A program made the position numbers and the translations under genes. Below the pieces are notes generated by a model. The model did not search any database, was not told the origin of the DNA, and saw nothing but the letters and a program-made list of their open reading frames with translations. Positions 22,340-35,600 of a stretch of 64,000 nt of DNA are shown here, in pieces. The stretch covers positions 5,101,744 to 5,165,743 of the forward strand of contig NC_089324.1 of assembly GCF_036669915.1 (NCBI RefSeq), written 5' to 3'. Origin of the DNA: Pocillopora verrucosa. Taxonomy: Eukaryota; Cnidaria; Anthozoa; Scleractinia; Pocilloporidae. Every line of letters begins with the position of its first letter. Position 1 is the first letter of the stretch.

Positions 22340-23267
22340 CCTAAGTGTGTAAATATTATTCTTCATAACCTAAACTAATTGGAGGCTTACAGTCACGACT
22401 GGGGTAACGAGCTGGTAGGTTTGCGTTTGGCGATGCGTTTGCGCTCTCGCTGTTTGACACGCTGCTGTGTGCACTCTCGCCTGGTTCTTTTTCCCCCTCT
22501 TCAACTTCGGAATGTTTCGGCAAGGATTCTGGCTTTGGCATTTCGTAGTTCTGGTTCGGAACGATTGGTTTTGGCGCGTTAACCCCTGTATCCGGCGTGT
22601 GGTTGTGACTTTTGTCACGCATATGGTCTACATGTCGTTTCCACGCTTGCTCACCGATTTGTGTTTAATACGACACTGGACCCGTGCGTTCAACCACGGT
22701 GTCTTCTAACCATTTTGGCTAACCTCGAAAGTTTTGGACAAGAACCTCCTCTCCGATCGAAAATTCACGTTCTTTCGACTTGCGATCATGTTCCGCCTTG
22801 TCGTACATTTGTCGATCGGAGATTTTGCGACCTAGATTTGGACCCAGTAGGTCCAATTTAGTTCTCGGTCGGCGTTTTGGAAACAACTCAGCCGGTGTTT
22901 GACCTGTTACACTACTCGACGTCGTTCAATTATTGAATAGAAATCTCGCCAAGCTCTGCGTTATTGACGAACTTCCTTCAGTGTTGAAGTGTTGCTTGAA
23001 CGTCTGAACGAAACGTTCCGCCTGTGTATGTGGCGTGTCTGGCTAATCCCACGGATGCAGTGGTGCGATTTGCGGCTTGTTTCGCGTTAATTGGCACTTA
23101 GCACAATCACGGACAACGGAAGCGATTGATTGATCTAATTTGGGCCACCAAACATGGAGTCGTGCGAGTGACTTCATTCGCACAATTCCAGGAGCCCCCT
23201 CATGAAACTCCTGCAAAACTCGTTCTCGCAACGAACCCGGAATTATAACACGAATTCCCCACAACAA
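22340..23267 (-). pseudogene. Integrase remnant with internal deletion
   Basis: On the minus strand 23267-23043 reads the N-terminal zinc-binding part (HEGAPGIVRMK through CAKCQLTRNK, ending LHPWD). Immediately after this, the sequence jumps to the part that normally follows the catalytic core (AERF-like segment, about 23030), then continues through the C-terminal region in broken frames to about 22700. A lysine/proline-rich tail ORF lies at 22622-22356. The DDE catalytic core is absent. The clean join at about 23038-23043 looks like one deletion rather than gradual decay. Confidence 0.75.
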
Positions 23268-23460
23268 ACAACCGTCTTCTATAGTGAGTTCATTCCGTCT
23301 CTGATAATACGTTTAAATAGCCGGATTTTCGTCATCAGCCTATCCTGTCATTGTATACTCAACGACTCTGGACAACACAGGATCCGCACGTGTAGCCTTT
23401 CGAATCTGACCCGCGGTTAATGGCAAAGATCCAATTTGTAGGGAATTTATCAACTTAACT

Positions 23461-24543
23461 TCATCGAATTCCTCTGATTTGCTTCCAAAGGGCAACGGCA
23501 ATCGGCTTAAACAGTCTGCGTTCTCGTGTTTCAGAGTTGAACGATACTCGATCTCGTACTGATATACCGACAACAAGATTGCCCATCTCTGCAGCTAGAG
23601 TATACCGAATACCGCTTTTCGAACCTAGCAACGTCACTAAAGGCTTGTGATCGGTTACCAACAAAAATTTGCGTCCGTATAGATATTGATGAAATTTCTT
23701 AATTCCAAAGATTATACTAAGGGTTTCTTTCTCGATTTGCGCATAATTTCTCTCACTCTTGTTCAACGTGCGCGAAGCGAATGCGATGCGTCAGTATCTA
23801 ACTTAAGAGGAAAATTATTCTGATAATGCACCAAAACTGGGGCTTTCGCTAATTTGTCTTTAAGCTTTGCGAATTTGTCCTCTTCCGATTTCGACCACTT
23901 CCATTTAATCCCGTCACGCAATAGTTCATTCAATGGATGCGTTACCATTGAATAATTGCTTATGAATTTAGAATAGTTGTTAACCATCCCAAGAAATGAT
24001 CGAAGTTGCTGCTGATTTTCAGGAGCTGGCAAGTCACGAATTGCCTGAACTTTCTTCTCAATCGCGTGCAACCCGCTTGCATCGACTCGGTATCCTAGAT
24101 ACTCAACTGATGGTTGTATGAATTTACATTTGCTTAGCTTCAATCTTAAGCCTGCGTTTTCCAGCCTCGTCAACACCTCGTTGGATTACTGATGTGCTCT
24201 CGATCGTTTTTGCCTGATATTAAAATATCATCTACTCGGCAAACGACCATTGGTATTGCTTGCAATACTTGCTCAATCTTAGACTGGAAAATTGCACTCG
24301 CGCCGGAAACGCGCGAGTGCAATTTGTCCCTTGTGGGTATTGATTGTTACAAACTCCCTCGAGCAATATTTGCTGATAGGCGCGCGATAAATCTAGCTTC
24401 GTAAATTTTTCTCCGCCGCTCAAAGCAACGAATAACTCCTCTGGATTTGGAAGCGGATGTTGGTCTACCTCCAAAGTCGAGTTAACTGTTACTTTGTAGT
24501 CCCCACAAATCCTTACGCCCCCATCTGGTTTCACTACCGGCAC
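23461..24543 (-). pseudogene. Reverse transcriptase and RNase H remnants
   Basis: Minus-strand pieces in successive frames. 24543-24232 has the RT palm start (KPDGGVRICGDYK, then FTKLDLSRAYQQI). The active-site region reads VDDILISG near 24240-24200. 24176-23763 has the connection region (YLGYRVDASGLH). 23766-23461 has the RNase H start ([13 protein letters not shown], then [10 protein letters not shown]). At least two frame breaks separate the parts. Confidence 0.85.
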
Positions 24544-24555
24544 TATGGGCGCTGC

Positions 24556-25160
24556 CTAGTTAGAGAAACGAACTTTCTCTAACACTCCCATATTCTCTAA
24601 TCGATCAAGTTCTTGCTCAATAGCCCTCTTAATTGCATGTGGCACTGGTCTAAGCTTATGAAATTTGGGTACAGCTCCGGGTTCAACAAAAAATTGAGCC
24701 TTTGCGCCCTTCAGTGTTCCCAGTTCATCCTTAGATGCTTCTGGACGTTTATCTAATACACTATCAAGTTCATTACTTATCTTCTTGATTGTAGGCCAAA
24801 TGAGCCTAATCTTGGAAAGCCAATTACGTCCAAACAGACTCGGACCGCTTCCTTTGATGATTTGTAATGGCAACCTCTCGGTTTGGCCTTCGTACTCAAC
24901 ATCAACCATTGCTTTGCTGAGGACTGTCAGTGGTTCCCTGAGTAAGTTGACAGTCTCGCGCTCGATTGTTGGAGTGTTGTGGTTGGACACGCCTCTTTCC
25001 ACGTTTCTTCTGACATCACAGACAGGGTCGCTCCAGTGTCCAGTTCCATCGGGATCTTTGAGTCATTCATCTTGATGTGAATTAGGATTGCTGGTTCAGC
25101 TGTTTCGTCCTCCACTTTGAAAATGCTGAAGTTTCCCGCTACGCCTTGCTCGTCTTCCAA
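24556..25160 (-). pseudogene. Retroviral-type aspartic protease and RT N-terminal remnant
   Basis: 25160-24927 contains the aspartic protease active-site motif ELDTGATLSVM. 25002-24556, in another frame, continues with the protease C-terminal part (GPSLFGRNWL) and runs into the RT entry (HKLRPVPHAIK, then LDRLENMGVLEKV). The frame shift between the two pieces would prevent a single polyprotein. Confidence 0.8.
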
Positions 25161-25802
25161 GCAACATACTGGGTAGGAGTTCTTAGAGACATTTCCTCTC
25201 TCTGGTTTGGCAGCTCCCTTTTTTCTGCAAACCTTTTGGATATGTCCCTTGCATTGACAGAAATGACACGTTTGATCCTTAAACTTGCACGTTTGTGGTG
25301 CGTGGTTTCCACCTCAACGGAAACACGATTTCTGCTCTCTTGGCTTTCTGCCTTACTTGTTCTGCGTACGTGCTGGTAGCACATTAATGTTTGAGGGCGG
25401 TGCCACTGGTCCGAAATGGTTTGCCTGCTTTTCTGCTGATTCCATGGCTATGGCCGTATCAAGGGCCTTTTTCCAAGTTAGTTCGGTCTCAGTTAGCAGC
25501 CTCTTTTGGATTTGCCTGTTTCGCAATCCACAGACAAATCTGTCCCTTAATGCTTGCTCAAGGAATCCTCCGAACTCGCAACGTTCCGAACACTGTTTTA
25601 GTGCTGCGGCGTAGTCCGCCATTCCTTCCCCTTTTTCTTGATCACGCTTGTGAAAGTGAAAACGCTCCGCAATAATTATTGGTTTCCGTTGGAAATGGTT
25701 GCTCAACGTTTCCAACAGTTCTGCAAGCTTGAATTCTGAAGGCTTTGCTGGGGCCTTTAAGTCCCTCAGTAGGTTGTAGCCGTTGCTCCCTACGCTCGTC
25801 AA
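25139..25802 (-). pseudogene. gag remnant with zinc knuckle
   Basis: 25802-25353 is a gag-like capsid stretch (FHFHKRDQEKGEGMADYAAAL, CGLRNRQIQKRLL). Below it, up to about 25200, a CCHC zinc knuckle (CHFCQCKGHIQKVC) can be read with at least one in-frame stop nearby. Frames change at about 25360. Confidence 0.8.
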
Positions 25803-25944
25803 GAAAACTGCTACAATCCTCTTTTCGTCTTTGAACTCGTTCGCTTTAACGTACTGCTCAAATCGCTCAGAATACGAACTCTAGTCCTCCTTAGCTGGGT
25901 CATAGGATTCTATCGATCCTATGGTAGTCATCCTCGTCGCCAGT

Positions 25945-26119
25945 TGTCGTGTTCTTAACGAGTAAAACTACAAGAGGCAAGTTGTTTCAATCAACTTCTT
26001 TATTCAACTCGCTACTTACAGGATATACTTACAATGATATAGAGTTAAATTAATGATCACGTGATTACATACAATCCAATAAGCATACACCTAACAGCAG
26101 ATGTTACATCAACACAACA
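25945..26119 (-). repeat. 5' LTR of Gypsy element
   Basis: 175 bp, TG...CA ends intact on this copy. The neighbouring 25930-25943 gives TGGCGACGAGGAT on the minus strand, the primer-binding position used by many animal Gypsy elements. Confidence 0.9.
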
Positions 26120-26646
26120 ATAGTGACCTGTCGTCGCCTTTCTACTATGAAATGTTTTTCTCAATCTTTCGTTATCAGAAGTTTGTAGCAAGAAAGCATC
26201 AGTTTTTGTGCCCGGAATTGTATCGAGAGACGACTAATTTTGTCAACGGAATGATCGCCAAATAGTCATAAGGAACTAAAATGACCCTGGGCTCGAGATT
26301 GCTGCGGGAGTCGCTTCTTGGCTCTGTTTGACTCCGTCACGTGCACTCCCTGAAATCTAAATTAAGAAGTTCATTCTGGATCATCGTAGCGCAGCTGAAC
26401 AGAGACACTTTTTTCCTTGTTGGATTTGAGAGAGCAGTGAAATTACGGGGAGATTTGAGTACAAACAAAAAGGCAGCAAGTACTGTTTTCTTCTGACTGC
26501 GAAGAGCTGGACCGAGGTTACCAGAATGCACTTTGATCCATCACTGGCGGGAAAATTCTTATATCGAACGCGGGTAAAAGAGTTCTGAGTTCGAAGCTGG
26601 AGGAAATCGGTATATTTTATTTCTGTAGCTTCCTCTAAAAGCCAGC

Positions 26647-29600
26647 ATGCCGGCTGATCGAAAGCCTATGCGATTTGCTCACAGTGAGGGTCAAACGGAT
26701 GTCTGTTTCGACGAAATGGGAAGGTAAGTTAAGTGGAACGATGTTTTTGACCAGTTTTTTCAATCTCCATGATCAGTGGCACGTTTTGCGGAATGTTATT
26801 TTCTTGTCGCTGGCAAAACAGTGTTTGAATCGGTGTCACTTCGCTACATCGTCTGATCTTTCTGAGTTAGATCACTTCTCTTAATCAATATGTCCACTGA
26901 TCTCTCTACGAATATAATGCAAGGTAGGATCAAAGCAATGAAATGTTTACACGATCGATCGTTCGAGTCTGTAGATTTCACTATCAGTAAGGAGAAGTGA
27001 TGCAAAGCTTTCGATAGATTCAATTCGTCCAATGAAATTTACATGAAATAAAGCAAGTTTTAGTTGTGATGAGATACATAATGGAAAAAACAAGTTAACT
27101 AGTAGTGCTAGAAGAGAGTGTCACTCGGTTTGTGAGCATACTGTACTTTTTCGAATTAGATACTTATAAATGTCGCTTTGAATTGCCTATCATTCACTGT
27201 TATGGTTTCAGTTACCTTTTGACGTGTGGCTCAGATGGAGATGTACGTATCTACAAAGATTTTGATGATAGTGATCCGGAATCAGTCAGGGCTGGAGAAA
27301 ATGTGACAGTCTTATTAGTCAAGGTATATGCTTGCAAGCAGAAAATTTTTGTATTGCGTTAAACTGAAAGATTTAGTAAGAACCGCATATATTTTTGTAT
27401 GGTGCTTCATGTACATAAGTGCTGTGTGCCATTAGTTAGTCTCTGATATTCTTTGCTTCATCATTTCACAATACTACACAACGGTTTTTCGTGGAGCCAT
27501 ACTCAGCCTTATAATTTGCTTATTAGTAAAATGTTATTGTTGCTTATAATTTTTTGATGTTCGTAACATTTAAAATTGTGATTACTTTGCGAAATTTTTT
27601 CACAGAACAAGAAAATAGTCACTGCATCGGACAACTCTGTGCAAGTATTTACCTTCCCTGAGGTAGTTGTCAATGTTTTGTCTTTATTAGTTAAATGATT
27701 TGCATGTATTTAATATATTTTGTGGCTGCACTTAGATATAAGCAGGGATTATTTTTATTTTCAATATTTTTACATAGCACTAAGTTTTCAAAGTTGTTTA
27801 TCATGATCATAAAGAGGAATGCAGAGTTTGATCACAGAGTTTTCGATGAAATCACTTCACAACAGTGATAAAGTGGAATCCCAGCTTTGCTTGTGCATGA
27901 TTTTAAACACTTTTCATAGGTTTCTAAATACATGGAAGATTTGTTTGAACTACAAATTGTGCTATGCAACTCAAGTTTTGAATTGGTATTTGTGAAGTGT
28001 TTAAAACATAGACATGAAGTAAATGTTTATTTAACTTGAATTTGTGGATTCTCAGTTCAGATCATGGAATGGAAAAGCTGAATTTCATTTAATAGACACA
28101 AATATTTTGTACAGTGGTAAAATAATTCAACATCTTTATTTTTAGCTGTTTTTTTTTTATTTAAGAAACTGGCTTGTAAGATGCATTAATAGTTTTTTCA
28201 GTGATTTTGAATAAAATGCTTTGTAATATTAGGGGTCTCCTGATGGAATCCTGACAAGATTTACAGCTCCTGTCAATCACATCTGCTTTAACCAATCAGG
28301 AACAGTGTTTGCAGCAGGAGCAAGGTTTGTTAAATGGCTACTGAAGAAGAATTTCTGATTTGTGAAACAGTGTCCATATGGTACTTTGAATAACTGTGAA
28401 GAAAGGTCTCGGCAGATCTTTCCAGATGGAAAATTCTAGTAAAGAAAGCTGCAGGTGTTTGTTACAAACTTAGGGCAAAGAAAATTCAAATCAGTTTGCC
28501 TGGGCCAATTTTACAGAAGAGTGCTCCACAAATGTTTGCATGCTTCATTATACAATAAACTCATATCAATGAGTGTTTGATGTTTAATAATAATTATGCA
28601 TGAAAAATTTGCACAATTTTGATTGGCTCGACTTGAGTGCATTTTTCATGTGACATGAGTGCAAAACTACAAGGGCAAATTACAAAAAGTGCATGCTGTC
28701 TTGACTTTCTGTAATGCTCTTTTTATATGAATTGTTAATATTTTATTATTTTAATTATTAATAAATATTATTTCTTGTGTAATTGGTGTAATAAGCATGA
28801 ATAAATTTTTCAAAGACTACAGATTACACTTTCCCTGTAGGCTCATGCAATATTGTTCTATTTGAAACATCTGCTTGTGCTAATATTAACAAATTGCACT
28901 TAAAATCATGTTGTCACCTATTTTAATTGCCACATGTTTTTAAGGCTGTAGAGAAAGTATTCAATTTTGAATATAATTTTCTCTAATAAATTTTTTACCA
29001 CTTGCAGTGATTTCATTGTAAAGGTGGTCACTGTAGCAGATGGGAGCCAGAAAGTTCTCAGGGGCCACGAAGCACCAGTGTTAAGTGTGACAATGGATCC
29101 TAAGGACCAATATGTTGTAAGTTAACCCTTTACACCCTAACATCAGTATGCATATTCTCCATACTGTTCTCTATACATTCTCTAATGTGCTGGCAAGGAG
29201 AATCTGTTTAACAATCAAGAGGTTTTTTTTAGTTGATTATCATTTCCTTTATTCTCATGTCCTTAATGTTTGATTCAGGATTGATATTGAAAGGAGAAAT
29301 TAGATGTTAATCACTCTCAGGGATTAAAGAGTTAGAGAATAGATTTTTCAACTTCTTATTATAATAGTAAAATCTCTATGTTCTGGAAATTTGATTTCCC
29401 CAGGGTGAAAATATAAATGGAATGTTATTTAGAGAAAGAAGTCATTAGAGCAGATCTGAATTGTGCTTGTAAAATTTGAAAGATGCTAATGACTAAAAAT
29501 CTCCTAGGCTTTTTTCAGTTGCAGTTTAGCATATCTCAAGTTCTTTGGGCTTGTTGAATAGTTTGTTAATATAGACTTACCTGTATGCTTTAGACTAAAA

Positions 29601-32600
29601 GAAGGTCAATCGCATGCATTCCTCCACCACTCACCCCAAGTTGTGCCCTTGCAGTGGGAGGGAGGGGGGGGGGGGGTCATCTTTTTTAAACATGTACCTC
29701 AAATACTTGGAGGCACTTGGATTTTTTTCAAGAAGCATAAAGTGCATGCAGTATTGTATGGAAAAACTATCAGCAAAAGAATTTAAAGCTTAATTATAGC
29801 TACATTATTTTGCATTTAGGCTTCATCTAGTTGTGATGGTACAGTTAAAATCTGGAATTTGGATGATCAGGTATTCTTTTTATTTTTTTTTTGCTCATTT
29901 ATTTTTGTTATATATAACAAATAGGTTCATAAAACATTACAGCACTAATGCATTCGGTGAATAAAAAAGGATAAAAAAGAAATGAAAGAAATATAAGTGG
30001 TGAAAAGACAGATAAGTAAGTAGGAAAATAAAAAAAAAGCAAAGATAATTAAACATTATGATAATCACCAAAAAAAAATGTCATCAGGTATCTGTGGGCT
30101 AGTGATACTTATGATTATTCAGTAAATGAATGAAACTACTGTACTGACAGTATCTTTAAATTCACAACTTTTTACATTTACTCAATTGAGACATTCGCAT
30201 GTTTATAATTTCTTGGCAGACTTGCAAGACGACTTTGTCAATTCTTCCTAGGGTGAATGATACAAGGTAGACTTAAAATTGCTGTAGATTGAAATATAAA
30301 TGAATTACTGTGTTGTAAATACTGATTCACCTTCAAAATGCGCTCAAATGAAAAAACTTATCCTGCTAAAGTGAGTCCTGCAGTATTTGCTTTTTTGTTT
30401 CTGCACAAAAGGCTGTGTATCAAATGTTCCTTCCATTTTTCCCTGTGATTAAATTCTACATCTGGTGACCATTTCATAATATTAACCTTGGAGACATGAT
30501 TTGAAAATGAAGGTTAACCCTTTAACTCCCAGAAGTGATTAACAAGTAACTTCTCTCTGTAATATCCATACATTATCCAGCAAACAAGTCATGAGAATAC
30601 TAAAACTTATCAACTGTAGAAGTTGTTATCTTGATCTAACACCAAATTTCCATGACTACCTGATGAGAAAATTTGTGGTAGCTGTAGGGGAGAATTAATA
30701 TTCGGATGTTAGAAATTCAAGAATTAAAAGGAAATCCTAAAAAGGAACCTATTGATGTGCACATAGATGCGATAAGGACATGGAAAAGTAGACTTCTTTG
30801 ACCTTAATGGGATGGCTTACCTTTTCATGACTTTTGCAATTTTCACATTAATGATATCTGACCATTATTAAATGATTTGTCAATTTCATTTCTTTAGGAT
30901 CTCAAAGACCTTGTGCCGACTTGCTTGGCAACCGGGCAGTGGCAAGGTATGTGCAGTGAATTTGATAGTGCCTTTGAAGTGCGTGCTCAAATACCTAGGA
31001 GTAAAATAAAAATGTGCTAGGAAGGTGGTTCAATCCAAGTCTAATGACTTGCATGTTGATTAAATTGCTCAATCAAGGAAAGACTAATTAGTAACCTGTC
31101 TGTAGCCAATCTGGACCTCCTAATCGTTTATGTCTAGATTCATATTAATGGGATTAATATTCACTGAAATAAGTGATGCTAAGATGAAAAAAATTCATCT
31201 GAAATAAGTGATGCTAAGATTAAAAAAAAATTCATCTACCTTCTGTTTACTCTTCTCTTGTTGGAATCTTTTTCTAGTATGTGGCTGTTCCAGTGGATAA
31301 AACTGTCAAGGTACCTATTATCCCTTTTTACACCCTAACATCAGAATGTATATTCTCCATACTGTTCTCTATACATTTCCTAAGCTGCAGACAAGGAGAT
31401 ATAGTCTAACAATCAAGAGCTTCTTTAGTTATTGATAATTTTTCTTCATTTTCATGGCCTTAACTCAGGGGTGACATTCAGATAACCAGAAAGCCTGTTA
31501 GTCAATCAGTCAATCGGTCAGTCAGTCTGTTAGTCTGTGAGTCAGTAAGTCAGTAAGTTAGTCAGCGGTCAGTTGGTCTGTTGTTCAGTCAGTTGGTCAG
31601 TCAGCCAGCTGGTTACTCAGACAGCCCTATAGTCAGTCAGTTAATTACATCACCTGTGTATCCACCTGTCATGATCAGTCAGTCAGTCAACCATTCAGGG
31701 AGCAAATGAGTCAGTGAGTTAGTTGGTTGCTGAGGGTCAGCTTTTGCTTAAACATTTGCCAAAAGTGGTAATGTTAATACTGATCAGTAATGGCTGTATT
31801 CTATGTTTAGGTTTATGAAAGAGATACATGGAAAAATACTTTCAACTTGGAAAAAGATGGTCACAGTGAGGTATAATTATGTACTTTTATGGCTAGACAA
31901 TCTCTCTTAATTTTTTTCACATTAAAAAATCCTCATAAGATATCCAAATTGTTCGTCAGAAAGATGAGGATCATGCTGACATCAAGGAAAAAGTTACCTT
32001 TCATTGTGTCACCAAATGATTTTAAGACAGTATTGACAGAGGGGGATACTTTGGTGAATGCTAAAATTGAGGAAATACAGTATTTCTTAATTATCTAATT
32101 ATATCATAAATGCAGTGAGTAAATATTTCAAATGTTATCTGGTATTTCAGTTGGTCTCTCTGGTGTCTTGGTCTCCCTGTGGTAACTACATTGCATCTGC
32201 CAGTATCAATGGAGAGATATTTATCTGGAAGGTGGCAACACAAGCAGTTATTGAAAGGTTTGGGAAGCAATAATAGGAGTGTGTGGAAAGATGCCCCAAG
32301 TGACTTACTGGGGATGGACTCAAAAATCGTTCTTTCAAATTGTTTTGTCTTTCCTGGGGCAACTTGAGGAGAATTTGATGTTGTCAAGAGTCACTTGTTG
32401 ATTAGGCTTTATCATATAAACTGTGGTATTTTTTAAGGATCTTCAGCCCCTAGAAAAGCTCTAACTACACACATATAAAAGTAGGATAATTTTTACATAT
32501 GTTTATTATTGCTAATCAGCTGCTGACAAGTTACTTGTCTTGCATGTCACCCTGTTGATAAAAAGAATGGCAAAGCATTCACCATTCCAAATCCAAGGTC

Positions 32601-35600
32601 ATTTGTTTTGTTTTCTTGTCAGTAGAGGGCTATTGTGTTTATGTAATAAACAAAATAATACACGGTTGCTCGTAGATAGGAAATTTCTCTTGAATTGTAC
32701 AACTCAATATCTCACTTGTCTGCTGGGCTAGCTCATTAGATATCAAGTTTAAAACTCTTGAAGCAATATTTCATTTCTTTGCATGCTTTAAAATATGGCA
32801 TCAGACTACCCTTGATATTTTTAAAATCAAAATACCTCTGGAAAAGGATTTAGATTGACTAAGGTCATGAAATTTGATGAAGTATTATTTCATTCTAGGA
32901 TAACTCATGAAAATGGACATACAATTTGTGGCTTGGCGTGGAATCCAAAAGGGAATAAAGAAATTGCTTATACTGATAATCAGGTGAGCAAAATTGTGAT
33001 AATGTTTGAATGGTGTTATTTCATGCAGGTGTTTCAAAATGTTTTGAAGTAGGTGTCAGACTGGGCAAAAGTATGTGACTGTGAAAAGTTCATTAAGTGC
33101 CAAAATGTAATTATTTTGACGAGAGTAACTGGAAACATGTTATCAAGTAGCCAGCAGAACTGTGGTGATCATGGGCCTGTTTCAAAGTCCATGTTTTGAT
33201 ATGTGTTAATAACTTTTTATACAGCTGAGGCAGGGAGCCTTTGACACAGACAGTAGGGTTTACCCTGACAAGATTTAAGCAGGTGCCTATAGTTCAAAGG
33301 GTGGTTTGAAAATGATTCTTAGTAAAGGAATGGATAAAGTCATAATAAATCCTAGAAAAACGAGGATTCAGCCTCCCTCCAAACTCTTGGCTTCTAAGCT
33401 TAGTTGCTAGTACCAGTAGAACCTGATCATTGTCTGAGATGCTGATAGATTTCTTACCCTTCACACCCCTCCCCCAAACCCATATCCTACAGCCTTCATC
33501 TCTCACCCTATCCTCTTCCTCTGTACCCTAAGCCCCTCATGCTTCCCCTCCTTATTCTTCAGTCAACATCTTTCATTCTTTTACTTACTCTAGATCCTAC
33601 AGAATCATCTTTCATCTCTCATCCCTCTCCTCCCCCTCTTATTTCTGACTGTTTGCCTGTTATTAGTCTCCCTCTCCCTCATCTTACATCCTTCATCAAT
33701 CACCCCTCATCTATTACCCCCAACCTCTCACCTCTTACCCCTCCCTGTACCTCGTCCCACTCATTCATCTCTCAGCCCTCACTCCTCCCCATCCCTCCCT
33801 CCCTCCCTCCCCATCAACTGCTTTTGCCTCACATCCCCAACCCTCTCTACCATCACCCCTCACTCTTTGTCACTCACAATCATCACTCTCACTCTCCTTT
33901 TTTAGTAATAAATATTATCCATCCCTTGATGACCTCAAAAGTTTTGAATGACTGATGCTAAAGGAAAGATTTTAGAGTGTATTTATGTGTTCTGTCCCCA
34001 AACCCAACTCAAAGACTTTGATTAGACCATAATGCCTTAAGCTAAAAGAATGCTTGTTGTGATAAACTGGGGAAGACAATAATTTTCAATTTGTTTGGAT
34101 TTGCTACAGGGTCAGTTTGGTGTCTGCGAGAATGTGATTCCAAATGATGAGGTTAGTTATGCACCCTTTTTTGAAATTAAAAAAAAAAAAAGAAGATAAT
34201 GAAGGTAATGAAAGGAACATGTAATGAGAGGTAATGACCAAGTATCTTAATGTGATTTGTAAGTGTACAGAAAAACCAAAGAAACCAACAAATGTTTAAA
34301 ATTTGTTGGAAGAGGGTTCTAATTGTCATTATATTTGGGTTATATTTTCCTGGACCCCATGGAAACCAAGGAGATGGTTTTAGTTGCATGTGGTTCAAGA
34401 TATTCAGGGGAGAACAAGAGTATTGCTTGATGACAGGGTTGTGAAAATTTAGCTAGCTGACAACCATCATGCTCAAGATTTTGTTTGGCAGGATGCAAGA
34501 TGGCTAGAAAGCATGAGTAGAATATGATACCCAAAAACATCTATGCCTAGCAATGTTTGGGAATTTCCTTCGAAACATGAAGATAGTTATGTCTATGTAT
34601 GAGCTTGGGAAAAAAACTTAACACACAAATGAACAGGGTTCTCTTTAAGGTTTTAAGTAGCTGGAGCTTTTTTAAAGGTAAACGGTTGGGGATCTTGAAA
34701 TCCAATATGGTGGACAAAACGTCATATCATTTGTTCTTTCCTGCCACCACAGCAAGATTTGTCAAAAAGACAGTCCCCATCAGAACATGAAAGTAGCTGG
34801 CGAAACCTTGCAGAGAAGCTGGCATACTTCACCGGCTGCTGGCTCTTATCTACATTACCCTGAGTGAAAGAGATCTTGGAACTTTCAGTTACAATATTAC
34901 CCCTTTAACTTTTGTTTTTATCTTGAGTGGAAATATTCTGTACATTATGAATGAAGAATTGCCTCCTCGTGTCTCACTTATATTGGGTTACTTTGCTTTC
35001 GCAGGTGAAAAGCTCCAATCACTCTGTAACTGACAATGATGTCATGGATGACAGTTTGATGTCTGCTGCCATGGATGCTGATAGTGATGATGAACAGCTT
35101 ATCATTGGGAAGAAGAAACCCAAAAGCAAGTCCACAGCTTGGATAGACGAGGAGGCAGAGGATGATGATGATGATGAGTTCAAAGGTTAATTGATGCCAA
35201 AAGCTGTTAGAGATTTTTAGTACCACGTGTTAATTACCCTGGATAAGATGGAATTTTCATCCTTATAAGTAACCATTTCCAAGAAATTTTGATGTTTTAC
35301 ATGACCTCTTCTTTGGATGACAGTGTGGGAAGAAGCAGTGTGGCTGAATGGTTAGGGTGCAGTTTTGTAATCCAGGGGTTCCTGGTTTAAGCCTTCCACC
35401 CCGCTACTCACTGGACTTGTTCTAGGATGCTCCAAGTTGAACTCCTTGGCTACACTTTGTATAAAGCCAACTGGTCTGCCTCCTACCAGTTGGGGTTCTG
35501 AAAACACTATGTTTATTACAATGTTCATTTCCTAATATTTATAAACATATTGAGACTTGTGAAACGTGTCCCAAGAACTGTCATTATTTTCAGGACCACT

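Larger units (their letters stand above)
22120..26119 (-). mobile_element. Gypsy-type LTR retrotransposon, defective, 4.0 kb
   Basis: It is bounded by two 175-bp LTRs that I could align by eye, with about 7 mismatches. Read on the minus strand the order is 5' LTR (26119-25945), primer-binding-like TGGCGACGAGGAT immediately after, gag, protease, reverse transcriptase, RNase H, integrase, a purine-rich ATGGGGGAA tract and the 3' LTR (22294-22120). CTAT or a one-base-shifted version flanks both ends, a possible 4-bp target duplication. The coding region is split over several frames by stops and small indels, and the integrase core is missing. The copy is therefore not autonomous. It lies in the gap between the NLR gene and WDHD1, ending 527 bp before the WDHD1 start. 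Confidence 0.92.

Noticed and set aside
31485-31735. Possible functional satellite or minisatellite gene
   Set aside because: Simple imperfect GTCA repetition in an intron; nothing beyond slippage is suggested.
33539-33955. 138-codon plus-strand ORF
   Set aside because: It is the translation of the long C/T tract in a WDHD1 intron; composition explains it.
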